A stretch of DNA of 64,000 bases. Origin: an uncultured Roseobacter sp. GTDB lineage: Bacteria > Pseudomonadota > Alphaproteobacteria > Rhodobacterales > Rhodobacteraceae. This document shows, one piece after another, positions 44,215 to 55,028 of this stretch (its first letter is position 1; the number at the start of each line of letters is the position of its first letter). Both the position numbers and the translations under genes were made by a program. The stretch lies in the NCBI RefSeq assembly GCF_947496515.1, contig NZ_CANMDB010000002.1:62001-126000 (forward strand), given 5' to 3'. Under the pieces are notes generated by a model. The model was not told the origin of the DNA. It did not search any database and saw only the letters and a list, made by a program, of their open reading frames with translations.

Positions 44215-45759
44215 TTAATGCACGAACTTCTTGATCTCGCCACTGCGCAGGCGGTCTGAATAGGACTTCAGCTCCTGCTTGACGATCGACATCAGGAAGT
44301 AGAGTGCCGTGATGTTCACCACCGCCATGGAGAAGATGGCAGCGTCCGAGAAGTCGATCACCGGGCCAAGGCTCGCGGCAGCGCCGATCACGATGAACAC
44401 ACAGAAGATGATCTTGAACGTCAGCTCCGAAACTTTGCCTTCGCCAAAGAGATAGGTCCAGCTCTTGAGCCCGTAGTAGGACCACGAAATCATGGTCGAG
44501 AAAGCAAAGAGCACGACCGCGATGGCCAAGACAAACGGGAACCAGCTGATTGAACTGCCAAAGGCAGCGGACGTCAGCGCGACGCCTGAGTTGCCATCAA
44601 CCGTCGCAATCGACGAGCCGTCCAGAATGTAGAGGCCAGTATCGGCGTCAACCAGCAACTGACCCGAGATCGTGATGACCAGAGCCGTCATCGTGCAGAT
44701 AACAACCGTATCGATCAGTGGCTCCAACAGTGACACGAAGCCTTCAGTGATGGGCTCTTTGGTCCGCACCGCGGAGTGTGCGATGGCAGCTGAGCCAACG
44801 CCCGCCTCATTGGAGAAGGCCGCACGCCGGAAGCCCTGGATCAATGCGCCGACAAAACCGCCCGCAACACCAAGACCGGTAAAGGCGCCCACAAAGATCT
44901 GCCCGAATGCCCAGCCGATCTTGTCGTAATTCACCAGCAGAATGATCAGTGCCGCGCCCACGTAGAGCAGCCCCATGAAGGGCACGACTTTTTCCGTCAC
45001 GCTGGCAATGGATTTGATCCCACCCACGATGACAGCAAAAACGACCGCCGCAAAGACCAGCCCCGTGATCCAACCGGGGTAGTCACCGACAATACCTGCG
45101 ATCTGCGCGTGTGCCTGATTGGCCTGGAACATGTTGCCGCCGCCAAGAGCCCCCAGAATGCAAAAGATTGAGAACAACACGGCAAGGATGCCGCCGCCCG
45201 GCAAGCCCCTCTCGGCAAAGCCCTTTTTCATATAATACATCGGGCCACCGGACACCGTACCATCGGGGTATTCGTTGCGGTACTTGACGCCCAAGGTACA
45301 TTCGGTGAATTTCGAGGCCATGCCCAGCAGACCGGCAAGGATCATCCAGAACGTCGCCCCTGGACCGCCGATCCCGACTGCAACCGCCACGCCCGCGATG
45401 TTGCCGAGCCCGACTGTCCCAGACAGTGCCGTAGCGAGCGCCTGAAAGTGGCTGACTTCGCCTGCATCGTTCGGATCCGAATAGTCTCCCTTGACCAATG
45501 AGATCGCGTGGCCAAAGAACCGCAGCTGTACGAAAGCGAAGTAGATCGTGAACACCGACGCGGCCACAACCAGCCAAAGCACGATCCAGGGAAAGTTTGT
45601 CCCCGGAAGCGATGAAAAGATAAAGCCGACAAACGGTCCGGTAAACTCGGCAAAGATGGTATTAACGCGTTCGTCCAGTGTCATTGCGTCCTGCGCCGCG
45701 ACCGGCAGGGCGCCGAGCGTCAGCGCGGTGGCGAACAGTCCTCTTTGAAGATATTTCAT
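44215..45759 (-). CDS. Alanine/glycine:cation symporter (AGCS family)
   Basis: A 514-residue sodium- or proton-coupled amino-acid carrier with an N-terminal signal-like segment and about ten transmembrane helices. AGCS hallmarks: ALSGTVGLGNIAGVAVAVGI, GPGATFWMILAGLLGM, KFTECTLGVKYR, FSNEAGVGSAAIAHSA and WSYYGLKSW. The start at ATG 45757-45759 is supported by the family N-terminus; the frame is open upstream. The stress-protein gene ends 12 bp before it, likely one operon. Confidence 0.93.
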   Translation of the reverse strand: MKYLQRGLFATALTLGALPVAAQDAMTLDERVNTIFAEFTGPFVGFIFSSLPGTNFPWIVLWLVVAASVFTIYFAFVQLRFFGHAISLVKGDYSDPNDAGEVSHFQALATALSGTVGLGNIAGVAVAVGIGGPGATFWMILAGLLGMASKFTECTLGVKYRNEYPDGTVSGGPMYYMKKGFAERGLPGGGILAVLFSIFCILGALGGGNMFQANQAHAQIAGIVGDYPGWITGLVFAAVVFAVIVGGIKSIASVTEKVVPFMGLLYVGAALIILLVNYDKIGWAFGQIFVGAFTGLGVAGGFVGALIQGFRRAAFSNEAGVGSAAIAHSAVRTKEPITEGFVSLLEPLIDTVVICTMTALVITISGQLLVDADTGLYILDGSSIATVDGNSGVALTSAAFGSSISWFPFVLAIAVVLFAFSTMISWSYYGLKSWTYLFGEGKVSELTFKIIFCVFIVIGAAASLGPVIDFSDAAIFSMAVVNITALYFLMSIVKQELKSYSDRLRSGEIKKFVH

Positions 45760-45770
45760 GATCAAATCCT

Positions 45771-46208
45771 TTATCCAATCACCGTGACCGGCACGGTTGC
45801 GCTCATCACCAGGTTTGCTGTCGAACTGCCGAAAATGCGCGATGCAATACCTCCCTCGGAGGACCGGCATACGATGATCTGATGGCCACCCTCGCTCTCG
45901 CAGATCGCGTTCAGCGCATGGGCGACATCACCGTGACGAACGATCCCCTTGGCTTCGAGCCCCTTGGCCTGCAGCGCCTCCACCGCGGGGGTCACGACCC
46001 GCTCCTTGGCCGTGGAAATCTCCTCTTCACGACGCTTGTGGCGTTGGGCATTTTCCTCGGCGGTCTGGAAAGAGTAGGGCGACCACTCGATCACGTAGGC
46101 CACCACAAGGGTGCAGCCGTCTATTCGCTTGGCCAGATCGACGGCAAAGTCGAGAGCGCGATCTCCCGAGCCCTCACCGTCTAGGCCAATCACCAGTTTG
46201 GTTGTCAT
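45771..46208 (-). CDS. Universal stress protein (UspA family)
   Basis: A 145-residue Usp fold: MTTKLVIGLDGEGSGDRALD (nucleotide-binding start), then IVRHGDVAHALNAI, and a C-terminal GGIASRIFGSSTANLVMSATVPVTVI resembling the G-x2-G-x9-G-S/T motif with ATP-binding residues. It lies 12 bp upstream of the symporter gene, so the pair is probably co-transcribed. AAAGGGAC precedes the start. Confidence 0.9.
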   Translation of the reverse strand: MTTKLVIGLDGEGSGDRALDFAVDLAKRIDGCTLVVAYVIEWSPYSFQTAEENAQRHKRREEEISTAKERVVTPAVEALQAKGLEAKGIVRHGDVAHALNAICESEGGHQIIVCRSSEGGIASRIFGSSTANLVMSATVPVTVIG

Positions 46209-46417
46209 GTCTGTCCCTTTTCCCTTGTTGGTCGGTGGTTTGTGAGTTGATGTTCAACACAGGCGTGTGTTCGGGCAAATGAAAAATGCCCAAGCGACCC
46301 GGCGATGTCGTTGATCAACCTCCCGCCACATTACCCAATTCTGAAAGCCAGTTGACCTCATTTGCGCGCCAATCTGCGTAAATGGCCTTCTATTTCAGTT
46401 TTTTGAAGGAGAAATGG

Positions 46418-46504
46418 ATGACGTCATCTGCCAGGAGCACCAGCAAAAACCAGCTCGGTTCAGAGCGACCACTGATTAAAATAGCGGTCTTGTTGCGCTT
46501 CTGA
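46418..46504 (+). CDS. Possible 28-residue micro-protein (first of a coupled pair)
   Basis: ATG at 46418 with GGAG six bases upstream. The product begins MTSSARSTSKNQLGSERPLI and ends KIAVLLRF: basic with a short hydrophobic end. The stop TGA overlaps the next ATG (TGATG). The strong ribosome site and overlap are the only support. Confidence 0.35.
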   Translation: MTSSARSTSKNQLGSERPLIKIAVLLRF

Positions 46505-46593
46505 TGGGTTTATACGGGTTCAACCTGAAACGGCCGCGGATGCGCGGGCGGCGCCCGACGACAGAAAACTACGCCCGCTTCCGCCCGGATTGA
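46504..46593 (+). CDS. Possible 29-residue micro-protein (second of a coupled pair)
   Basis: ATG at 46504 within TGATG. The product starts MGLYGFNLKRPRMRGRRPTT and ends ENYARFRPD, very Arg-rich, suggesting nucleic-acid contact if made. It is followed 45 bp later by a hairpin with a T-run on the same strand. There is no known family. Confidence 0.35.
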   Translation: MGLYGFNLKRPRMRGRRPTTENYARFRPD

Positions 46594-46637
46594 ACGTGGT
46601 TTAACGCAGTCTCATACGCTCGAACGCAGGGGCGAAG

Positions 46638-46659
46638 AGGCGTCCTAAAACGCCTTTTC
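46638..46659 (+). terminator. Weak hairpin terminator before the convergent acnA end
   Basis: AGGCGT (46638-46643) and ACGCCT (46650-46655) with loop CCTAAA are followed by TTT. It could end a plus-strand micro-ORF transcript or, less well, acnA on the minus strand. Confidence 0.4.
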
Positions 46660-46672
46660 GCATGTTCACTCG

Positions 46673-49363
<2,691 letters not shown>

Positions 49364-49468
49364 AGAAAGCTTCCTCTGGCTAGGGGGCTGCAGGAACGTG
49401 GGATTGGGGGTTGAATGCCCTATGAAACACGGCAGTTCAACTTAAATCCGCGTTCGACTGAGAAAACT

Positions 49469-49484
49469 GTATACAATTGTGTAC
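49469..49484. promoter_or_regulatory. Near-palindrome between acnA and DUF1223 gene, operator candidate
   Basis: GTATACAATTGTGTAC is a 16-base inverted repeat with one mismatched pair. It stands about 105 bp upstream of acnA and 110 bp upstream of the divergent gene. The shape resembles sites of GntR- or other dimeric regulators; no regulator is named from it. Confidence 0.4.
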
Positions 49485-49593
49485 CAAATGGCTGGTTTGG
49501 CGATCTTTACCGTTTCAAGAAACCTTGATTGGTTATTACACCCGACCGCCACTAGGGTCGGGCGGGGCGAAAAGAAACGTGAAAAGGAATCAC

Positions 49594-50289
49594 ATGAAGT
49601 ACGTGTTGCAGGCCATCCTTGTCAGCTGGTTGATGGTACCGCCGCTTTTTGCCGACGATCGCCCCGTGGTCGTTGAACTGTTCACATCGCAGGGCTGTTC
49701 GTCCTGTCCACCAGCGGATGCGTTGCTGCACGAGCTTGCCAAGCGCGACGATGTGATCGCGCTGGCGCTGCACGTCGACTACTGGGACTATATCGGCTGG
49801 AAAGACGAGTTTGCCGATCCGCGCCATGCGAAACGCCAGCGCGCCTACGCAATCGCGGCGCAGCGGCGCTCCATCTATACGCCAGAGATGATCGTGAACG
49901 GGACGACAGACATCGTCGGCTCCAAACCGATGCAGCTGGCCCGGGCGATCGACAAGCACAAAAACACGCCAGCGCGCGTGGCGCTGTCGATCTCGCGTCA
50001 GGGGGAGACCGTGCAGATCGATGCGCGTAACCTGCGCTCGACAACTGAGACAATGGTCGTGCAAGTCGCGCGCTACACGCCGCTGCGCGAGGCACGGATC
50101 ACGCGTGGCGAGAATGCGGGGCATACGCTGTCTTACGCCAATGTTGCCCATTCCTGGACCGTTTTGGGCGAATGGAACGGAAGAGCACCTCTTTCGATGG
50201 CGGCCAAGGTCAAAGGGGAAGAGCCTGTGGTCGTTGTCATTCAGATCGCGGGCATGGGCCCCATCGTCGCGGCGGCGCAGCTCCGATAA
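49594..50289 (+). CDS. DUF1223 thioredoxin-like secreted protein
   Basis: A 231-residue protein with a signal peptide (about residues 1-20). VVELFTSQGCSSCPPADALL carries the CxxC motif, followed by LALHVDYWDYIGWKDEFADP, both diagnostic of DUF1223. The family has a thioredoxin-like fold of unknown function; the CxxC suggests periplasmic redox activity. Start: ATG at 49594 behind AAAAGGAATC; the upstream in-frame extension lacks support. Confidence 0.9.
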   Translation: MKYVLQAILVSWLMVPPLFADDRPVVVELFTSQGCSSCPPADALLHELAKRDDVIALALHVDYWDYIGWKDEFADPRHAKRQRAYAIAAQRRSIYTPEMIVNGTTDIVGSKPMQLARAIDKHKNTPARVALSISRQGETVQIDARNLRSTTETMVVQVARYTPLREARITRGENAGHTLSYANVAHSWTVLGEWNGRAPLSMAAKVKGEEPVVVVIQIAGMGPIVAAAQLR

Positions 50290-50879
50290 GTGCGGGCGTC
50301 CAAGGGCTGCTGTGCTATGAAGTCATCAGAGGCGGTGAATCGAGATTGTGGTGCCCGGGGATGATCATTTGCAACCTTCCACGTCTTGACGGCGTGAGAA
50401 CGGGGGGACCCGCTGTTGGCTCATATTGCACCGACGTGTAGTCAGCTCTTGAAGGGCATTTGATCGTCGATTTCCCTCTCGTCGCCGTGGTCGCTATCCG
50501 TGCTGTTCCAGTGGTATGGCGATTGCGGTCTTTTGTGACCCGTTTCCGATGTGCTGGCAGACCGAGCTTGCCGGAGCTGAAATGCTCCTTGTCCTGCGGA
50601 TGAGCGGCGCGTCGTCTGCCCAGATCGCGGACAATAAGATCATGTGGCGGCGTTGTCGCCTGGATCCGCGTCGACGTGTTCATCTTGTGCCTTCAACTGG
50701 CGAAAACGCGACGGCTTTCGCACGACGACATCGCGACGAGGAGACGTCGTGGTCTCCTGGTCAGAGGCTTGTCGTCGGTGCTTATCAAACCTTGTGGAAA
50801 CGATGGACGAAGCGACCTATGGCAGAGACAGTCCCTTCGGACAGTCGTTGCGGTAACCCTCGTCTGGAGCTGAAGCAGA
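50290..50879. other. Gene-free stretch between the DUF1223 gene and fliG
   Basis: About 590 bp. Several overlapping open frames exist on both strands but none has a ribosome site with a protein-like product. It could be a decayed gene; I cannot identify one. Confidence 0.5.
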
Positions 50880-51944
50880 TCAGTCTTCGTCATCCTGCAC
50901 GACCAGCAGCAGATCGCCGTTTGCCTCCATCTCGCGGATCGCAGCCACGATGGTCGTCATGGCTTCTTCGCATTCCGATGGCCGGACCTTCTCGCGTTCG
51001 CCGATCTCTTCGCGCAGCTGATCGGCCATCCGACCAGACATGTTCTCCAGTATGAACTCCGCACTGTCTTTCATTCCGGCGGCTTCGGCACCAGCGAGGG
51101 CAACGATCAACACTTCCTGGTCCAGCGTACGAATGACGCGCGGAATATCCCGTGGTGCGATCCGTTTCGGGATGTTGGCGAAGGTAAAGATCGCCTCGCG
51201 CACGCGGGTTGCAAACTCCGCATCCGTCTCATCGAGCCCTTCAAGCACATCGTCCCGTGTCACCGAGGCGGTGGAGTTCAGGATCGCCCCCACCCGTTCG
51301 ACCGGCCCATCGTCAAAGGCCTTCTTGGGCTCTGCGTCCAGCTGGGTTGCAAGAGACAGTCCGATGCGGTCCACCGCATCGGGTGTGACAGCGCTGGTCT
51401 TGGACACGGCATAGGTGATCCGGCGCGCTTGAGGACCGGGCAGCTTGCCCAGCAACTCCGCGGCGCGCGACACCTCGATCTTGGACAGCAGAACGGCAGC
51501 GACCTCGATGCTTTCATTTTCCATGACCGGCAGGAGCTTGTCCGTATCCATCTGGCGCAGCCGTGCCCAGGGATCGCCGTATTGCCGCACGCCCGCTTCC
51601 TTGCGCAGACGCGCTGCCGTTTGCTTGGAGATGCGCCCATCCAGCGAATCCAGTGCCCCGGCGATTCCGCCCGGGAAGGACAGACCAACGCTCTCCAATT
51701 CATCGGCGAACTCACCGACCACGTCGCTGAGCGTTGTGCGGTCGACGAGACGCATCGACCCCATCTGTTTGGTCAATTGGGCTTGCAGCTCTTCGGGCAG
51801 ATCTTCCAGAGGAATATCAGCGCCTTCGTTCAGCAGAAGACGGACGACAATGGCTGCCTTCGCCTTGCGGCTCAGCTGTGTTGGTGCCGGGCTATCCGAC
51901 CCGGGCAACGCTGGAAAGGGCGCCATTGGTACCATATCTGTCAT
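50880..51944 (-). CDS. fliG: Flagellar motor switch protein FliG
   Basis: A 354-residue rotor protein. The N-terminal domain opens LSRKAKAAIVVRLLLNEGAD. The middle domain contains VLLSKIEVSRAAELLGKLPG, an EHPQ-like region. The C-terminal torque domain includes VREAIFTFANIPKRIAPRDI, VLIVALAGAE and FILENMSGRMADQLREEI with the charged residues that face the stator. It ends in the acidic QDDED. No other flagellar genes lie within the window, so it is isolated or a paralog. Confidence 0.93.
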   Translation of the reverse strand: MTDMVPMAPFPALPGSDSPAPTQLSRKAKAAIVVRLLLNEGADIPLEDLPEELQAQLTKQMGSMRLVDRTTLSDVVGEFADELESVGLSFPGGIAGALDSLDGRISKQTAARLRKEAGVRQYGDPWARLRQMDTDKLLPVMENESIEVAAVLLSKIEVSRAAELLGKLPGPQARRITYAVSKTSAVTPDAVDRIGLSLATQLDAEPKKAFDDGPVERVGAILNSTASVTRDDVLEGLDETDAEFATRVREAIFTFANIPKRIAPRDIPRVIRTLDQEVLIVALAGAEAAGMKDSAEFILENMSGRMADQLREEIGEREKVRPSECEEAMTTIVAAIREMEANGDLLLVVQDDED

Positions 51945-52143
51945 CTTGACCCGCCTGTTTTGAACTCGTTTTGTTCTGGCAGATAAAGGTTAAAGATTGG
52001 CTGAGTTTGTCAGCCGTTCGCGATGGAAATTCAAAAATGTCTATCGGGGAACGCGCTTGCCACGCACAACAGGACATATGTAAATCCGCGCAAGGGTCAA
52101 ACAGCCCTGCACAGTGCGAACACCAGGCAGGGCCGGGTCAGTC

Positions 52144-52305
52144 TCAGGTCGTGGTTGCCACGCAGGAATTGCTCGCGCTGTCATAGACCGTGCCAGCGGC
52201 ACAGGACATGGTAAGCTCTTCCTTGCCGTAATTGCATCCGGCGGCAAATGCGAGCGCGGGCACAAAAGTCAGGGCCACTGCGGCGGCCAAGGTCTTGATC
52301 GTCAT
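52144..52305 (-). CDS. Small Cys-containing secreted protein
   Basis: A 53-residue protein too short for routine calling. The signal peptide (about 1-21, TLAAAVALTFVPALAFA) starts at ATG 52303-52305 behind GGAGACC. The mature part CNYGKEELTMSCAAGTVYDS then ASNSCVATTT has three Cys and a C-x-GTVYD-x-C pattern reminiscent of small peritrophin-like motifs. The function is unknown. Coding quality is good and it sits alone between fliG and purB. Confidence 0.7.
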   Translation of the reverse strand: MTIKTLAAAVALTFVPALAFAAGCNYGKEELTMSCAAGTVYDSASNSCVATTT

Positions 52306-52392
52306 TGCAGGTCTCCTCTGGTGTGATCAATCAAGAGTAGCAGCCGTTGACCTTGGGTCAATGAAAATGGGGTCCTGCGGCCGCAGGTCGCA

Positions 52393-53706
52393 TCATCCCG
52401 CCCGATCTTTGAACACCCGCGCAAAGATCGTCTCCACGTGTTTGGTGTGATAGCCAAGGTCGAATTTTTCTTCGATTTCCGCGGGGCTGAGCGCGGCGGT
52501 CACCTCGGTATCGGCGAGCAGTTCGGTCTTGAAGTCCTTGCCCTCTTCCCAGACCTTCATGGCGTTGCGTTGTACCAGTTTGTAGGCGTCTTCACGGCTG
52601 ACACCTGCCTGGGTCAGGGCCAGCAATACCCGTTGGCTCATCACCAGTCCGCGGAATTTATTCATATTGGCCAGCATGTTGTCGGGATAGATGACCAGTT
52701 TATCCACCACCATGGTCAGCCGTGCCAGGGCAAAGTCCAGCGTGATCGTGGTGTCAGGGCCGATGTTACGCTCAACCGAGCTGTGAGAGATGTCACGCTC
52801 GTGCCAGAGGGCCACGTTCTCCATGGCAGGCACCACCGCCATGCGCACCAGCCGTGCGAGCCCGGTGAGGTTTTCCGTCAGCACCGGGTTGCGCTTGTGC
52901 GGCATGGCAGAAGACCCCTTTTGCCCCGCGGAGAAAAACTCTTCCGCCTCCAGCACCTCGGTGCGCTGCATGTGGCGGATCTCGGTCGCGATGTTTTCGA
53001 TCGAAGCGCCGACCACGCCCAGAGCGGCGAAGAAAGCGGCGTGCCGGTCCCGCGGGATCACCTGGGTGGAGATTGGCTCGGGCACCAGCCCCAGCTGCGC
53101 GCAGACGTGCTCCTCCACGCGTGGGTCGATGTTGGCGAAGGTGCCCACCGCACCGGAGATCGCACCGGTGGCGATCTCGGCCTGGGCGGTCTCCAGCCGG
53201 GTCAGGTTGCGGTCCATCTCGGCGTAAAAGCGCGCGAAGGTGAGGCCCATGGTGGTGGGCTCTGCGTGGATCCCGTGCGACCGCCCGATGCGGACCGTGT
53301 CCTTATGTTCGTGTGCGCGGCGTTTCAGCGCGGCGAGCAGCGCCTTCACATCCGCAATAAGGATGTCTGCGGCGCGGGTCAGCTGGACATTAAAGCAGGT
53401 ATCCAGCACGTCGGAGCTGGTCATGCCCTGATGGACAAAGCGCGCCTCGTCACTGCCCACATGCTCTGCCAGATGGGTCAGAAAGGCGATGACGTCGTGC
53501 TTGGTCACGGCCTCGATCTCGTCAATGCGGGCCACGTCAAACTCGACGTCTTTGGCTTTCCAGACCGCTTCCGCGTTCGCGCGGGGGATCACGCCCAGAT
53601 CGGCCATGGCATCACAGGCGTGGGCCTCGATCTCGTACCAGATGCGGAACTTGCTCTCGGGCGACCAGATAGCCACCATCTCGGGGCGGGAGTAGCGGGG
53701 GATCAT
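52393..53706 (-). CDS. purB: Adenylosuccinate lyase
   Basis: A 437-residue lyase of the fumarase/aspartase superfamily acting twice in purine synthesis (SAICAR to AICAR, adenylosuccinate to AMP). Signatures: MIPRYSRPEMVAIWS at the start, the HQGMTSSDVLDT region, GRSHGIHAEPTTMG, and the catalytic-loop motif SSAMPHKRNPV. Start at ATG 53704-53706 behind GAAAGGTGCC; the frame is open 21 codons further upstream without support. Confidence 0.97.
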   Translation of the reverse strand: MIPRYSRPEMVAIWSPESKFRIWYEIEAHACDAMADLGVIPRANAEAVWKAKDVEFDVARIDEIEAVTKHDVIAFLTHLAEHVGSDEARFVHQGMTSSDVLDTCFNVQLTRAADILIADVKALLAALKRRAHEHKDTVRIGRSHGIHAEPTTMGLTFARFYAEMDRNLTRLETAQAEIATGAISGAVGTFANIDPRVEEHVCAQLGLVPEPISTQVIPRDRHAAFFAALGVVGASIENIATEIRHMQRTEVLEAEEFFSAGQKGSSAMPHKRNPVLTENLTGLARLVRMAVVPAMENVALWHERDISHSSVERNIGPDTTITLDFALARLTMVVDKLVIYPDNMLANMNKFRGLVMSQRVLLALTQAGVSREDAYKLVQRNAMKVWEEGKDFKTELLADTEVTAALSPAEIEEKFDLGYHTKHVETIFARVFKDRAG

Positions 53707-53786
53707 CGGGGCACCTTTCGGGGTTTTGTCTATCTGGGCGTGCTCATAAACTGCCACCCGAAGGGCCACAAGGCAGCAGGGGTGAA

Positions 53787-54230
53787 ATGAGCGGGCAAGA
53801 CGGCGATACGGTTCTGGTACAGCGCGTTCTGGGGGATTTTTCGGGCGACTGGCTGTTGACCAAATCGATCACCCACGGCGACGGGACGGTCGCTGCGTTT
53901 CGCGGAACGGCGCGTTGGCGGCCAACGCCGGAGGGGGCGGAGTATGAGGAGACCGGATGGCTCAAAGTGGGTTCCGGCACAGCCTTGAGCGCGCGTCAGA
54001 CATATCGCTGGACGCGCGCGCTTGAGATATTCTTCAGCGATGGCCGGTTTTTTCACCGGGTCCCTCCCGGTGGTGGGCTGGCGCGGCACCTGTGTGACCC
54101 CGATTACTATGAAGCCACCTATGATTTCACGGACTGGCCGGGTTTTTCGGTGGTTTGGCGGGTGACCGGTCCGGCCAAGGACTACCGCATGCAGTGTCTA
54201 TATCGCAGGGCAGCGCCCGACGGGGCTTGA
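53787..54230 (+). CDS. DUF6314 family protein
   Basis: A 147-residue soluble protein recognisable by the beta-barrel-like series FSGDWLLTKSI, GTARWRPTPEGAEYEETGWL, QTYRWTRALEIFFSDGRFFH, LARHLCDPDYYEATYDF and WRVTGPAKDY. The family is common in Rhodobacterales and of unknown function, perhaps a lipocalin-like binding protein. It stands before bioY in the same direction. Confidence 0.82.
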   Translation: MSGQDGDTVLVQRVLGDFSGDWLLTKSITHGDGTVAAFRGTARWRPTPEGAEYEETGWLKVGSGTALSARQTYRWTRALEIFFSDGRFFHRVPPGGGLARHLCDPDYYEATYDFTDWPGFSVVWRVTGPAKDYRMQCLYRRAAPDGA

Positions 54231-54289
54231 ACCGGCAGCACGGCTGCGGCATTGAGGGCGCAGAGTTTTTCAGCAGGAGACAGCACGTC

Positions 54290-54895
54290 ATGCAACTGAC
54301 CGCATCCCACGCCGTTCTGGCGGATCACTTCGGCCCGAGAGCGGGCACCGCGCGGCGCATCAAGCAGGCAGCGCTGGTCGTGCTGGGGATTGCACTGCTG
54401 ATCACCGCAGCGAAGATCAAACTGCCGGTACCGGGCTCTCCTGTGGCGATCGGGTTGGGGACCTTTGCGGTTCTGAGCATCGGGGCGGCCTACGGTGCGC
54501 GGCTGGGGCTGGCGACGATCACCGGATACATGCTGATCGGGGCCCTGGGCTTTGACATATTCCAGAGCTCGACCGCGGAGTTGAACGGGTTGAGCTACAT
54601 GACCGGCAGCACCGGCGGCTATCTTGTTGGCTACATTCTGGCGACGCTGCTGCTGGGGGCGCTGGCGCAGCGCGGCTGGGACCGGTCGATGGTCTGGATG
54701 GGGCTGGCGATGTTGCTGGGCAACGTGCTGCTCTATGTGCCGGGTCTGCTGTGGCTCGGGCAGCTTTACGGGTGGGATCAGCCGATCCTCGCGTGGGGTC
54801 TGACACCGTTCCTGCTGGGCGATGCGCTGAAGCTTGCGCTGGCTGCGCTGCTGTTCCCGGCGCTGTGGAAGCTGGTGGGCGACGCGCGCAGTTAA
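54290..54895 (+). CDS. bioY: Biotin transporter BioY (ECF S-component)
   Basis: A 201-residue membrane protein with six helices. BioY blocks: ITAAKIKLPVPGSPVAIGLG, LGLATITGYMLIGALGFDIF and MTGSTGGYLVGYILAT with the conserved GG-Y motif. It binds biotin and may work alone or with BioMN, whose genes are not here. Start at ATG 54290, preceded by AGGAGA. A strong terminator follows. Confidence 0.93.
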   Translation: MQLTASHAVLADHFGPRAGTARRIKQAALVVLGIALLITAAKIKLPVPGSPVAIGLGTFAVLSIGAAYGARLGLATITGYMLIGALGFDIFQSSTAELNGLSYMTGSTGGYLVGYILATLLLGALAQRGWDRSMVWMGLAMLLGNVLLYVPGLLWLGQLYGWDQPILAWGLTPFLLGDALKLALAALLFPALWKLVGDARS

Positions 54896-54920
54896 GCGTC
54901 TCTTTCTATTGTCAAAATGC

Positions 54921-54957
54921 GAGGCGCAACCCTGTCGGGTCGCGCCTCATTCTTTTT
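54921..54957 (+). terminator. Rho-independent terminator after bioY
   Basis: GAGGCGCAACCC pairs with GGGTCGCGCCTC (one G-T pair) around TGTC, then ATTCTTTTT. It starts 25 bp after the bioY stop. Confidence 0.88.
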
Positions 54958-55028
54958 GTGGGGAGCTGTGGCTGGCCTGAGCCCGCGGGGCAAGCGAGCC
55001 TTACGTGTCACGGTTGCGCCGGGACGTG

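Larger units (their letters stand above)
46209..46672. other. Intergenic stretch between uspA-like and acnA genes, with a possible micro-ORF unit
   Basis: About 460 bp without a long gene. On the plus strand it contains TTGACC near 46351, an AAGGAG ribosome site at 46406-46411, two overlapping micro-ORFs (46418-46504, 46504-46593) and a small hairpin with T-run (46638-46659). These are listed separately as candidates. Confidence 0.5.

Noticed and set aside
50315-50683. 122-codon minus-strand frame before fliG
   Set aside because: Low-complexity Arg/Thr/Pro composition, no ribosome site and no recognisable domain.
52438-53790. 450-codon frame opposite purB
   Set aside because: Antisense shadow of adenylosuccinate lyase.
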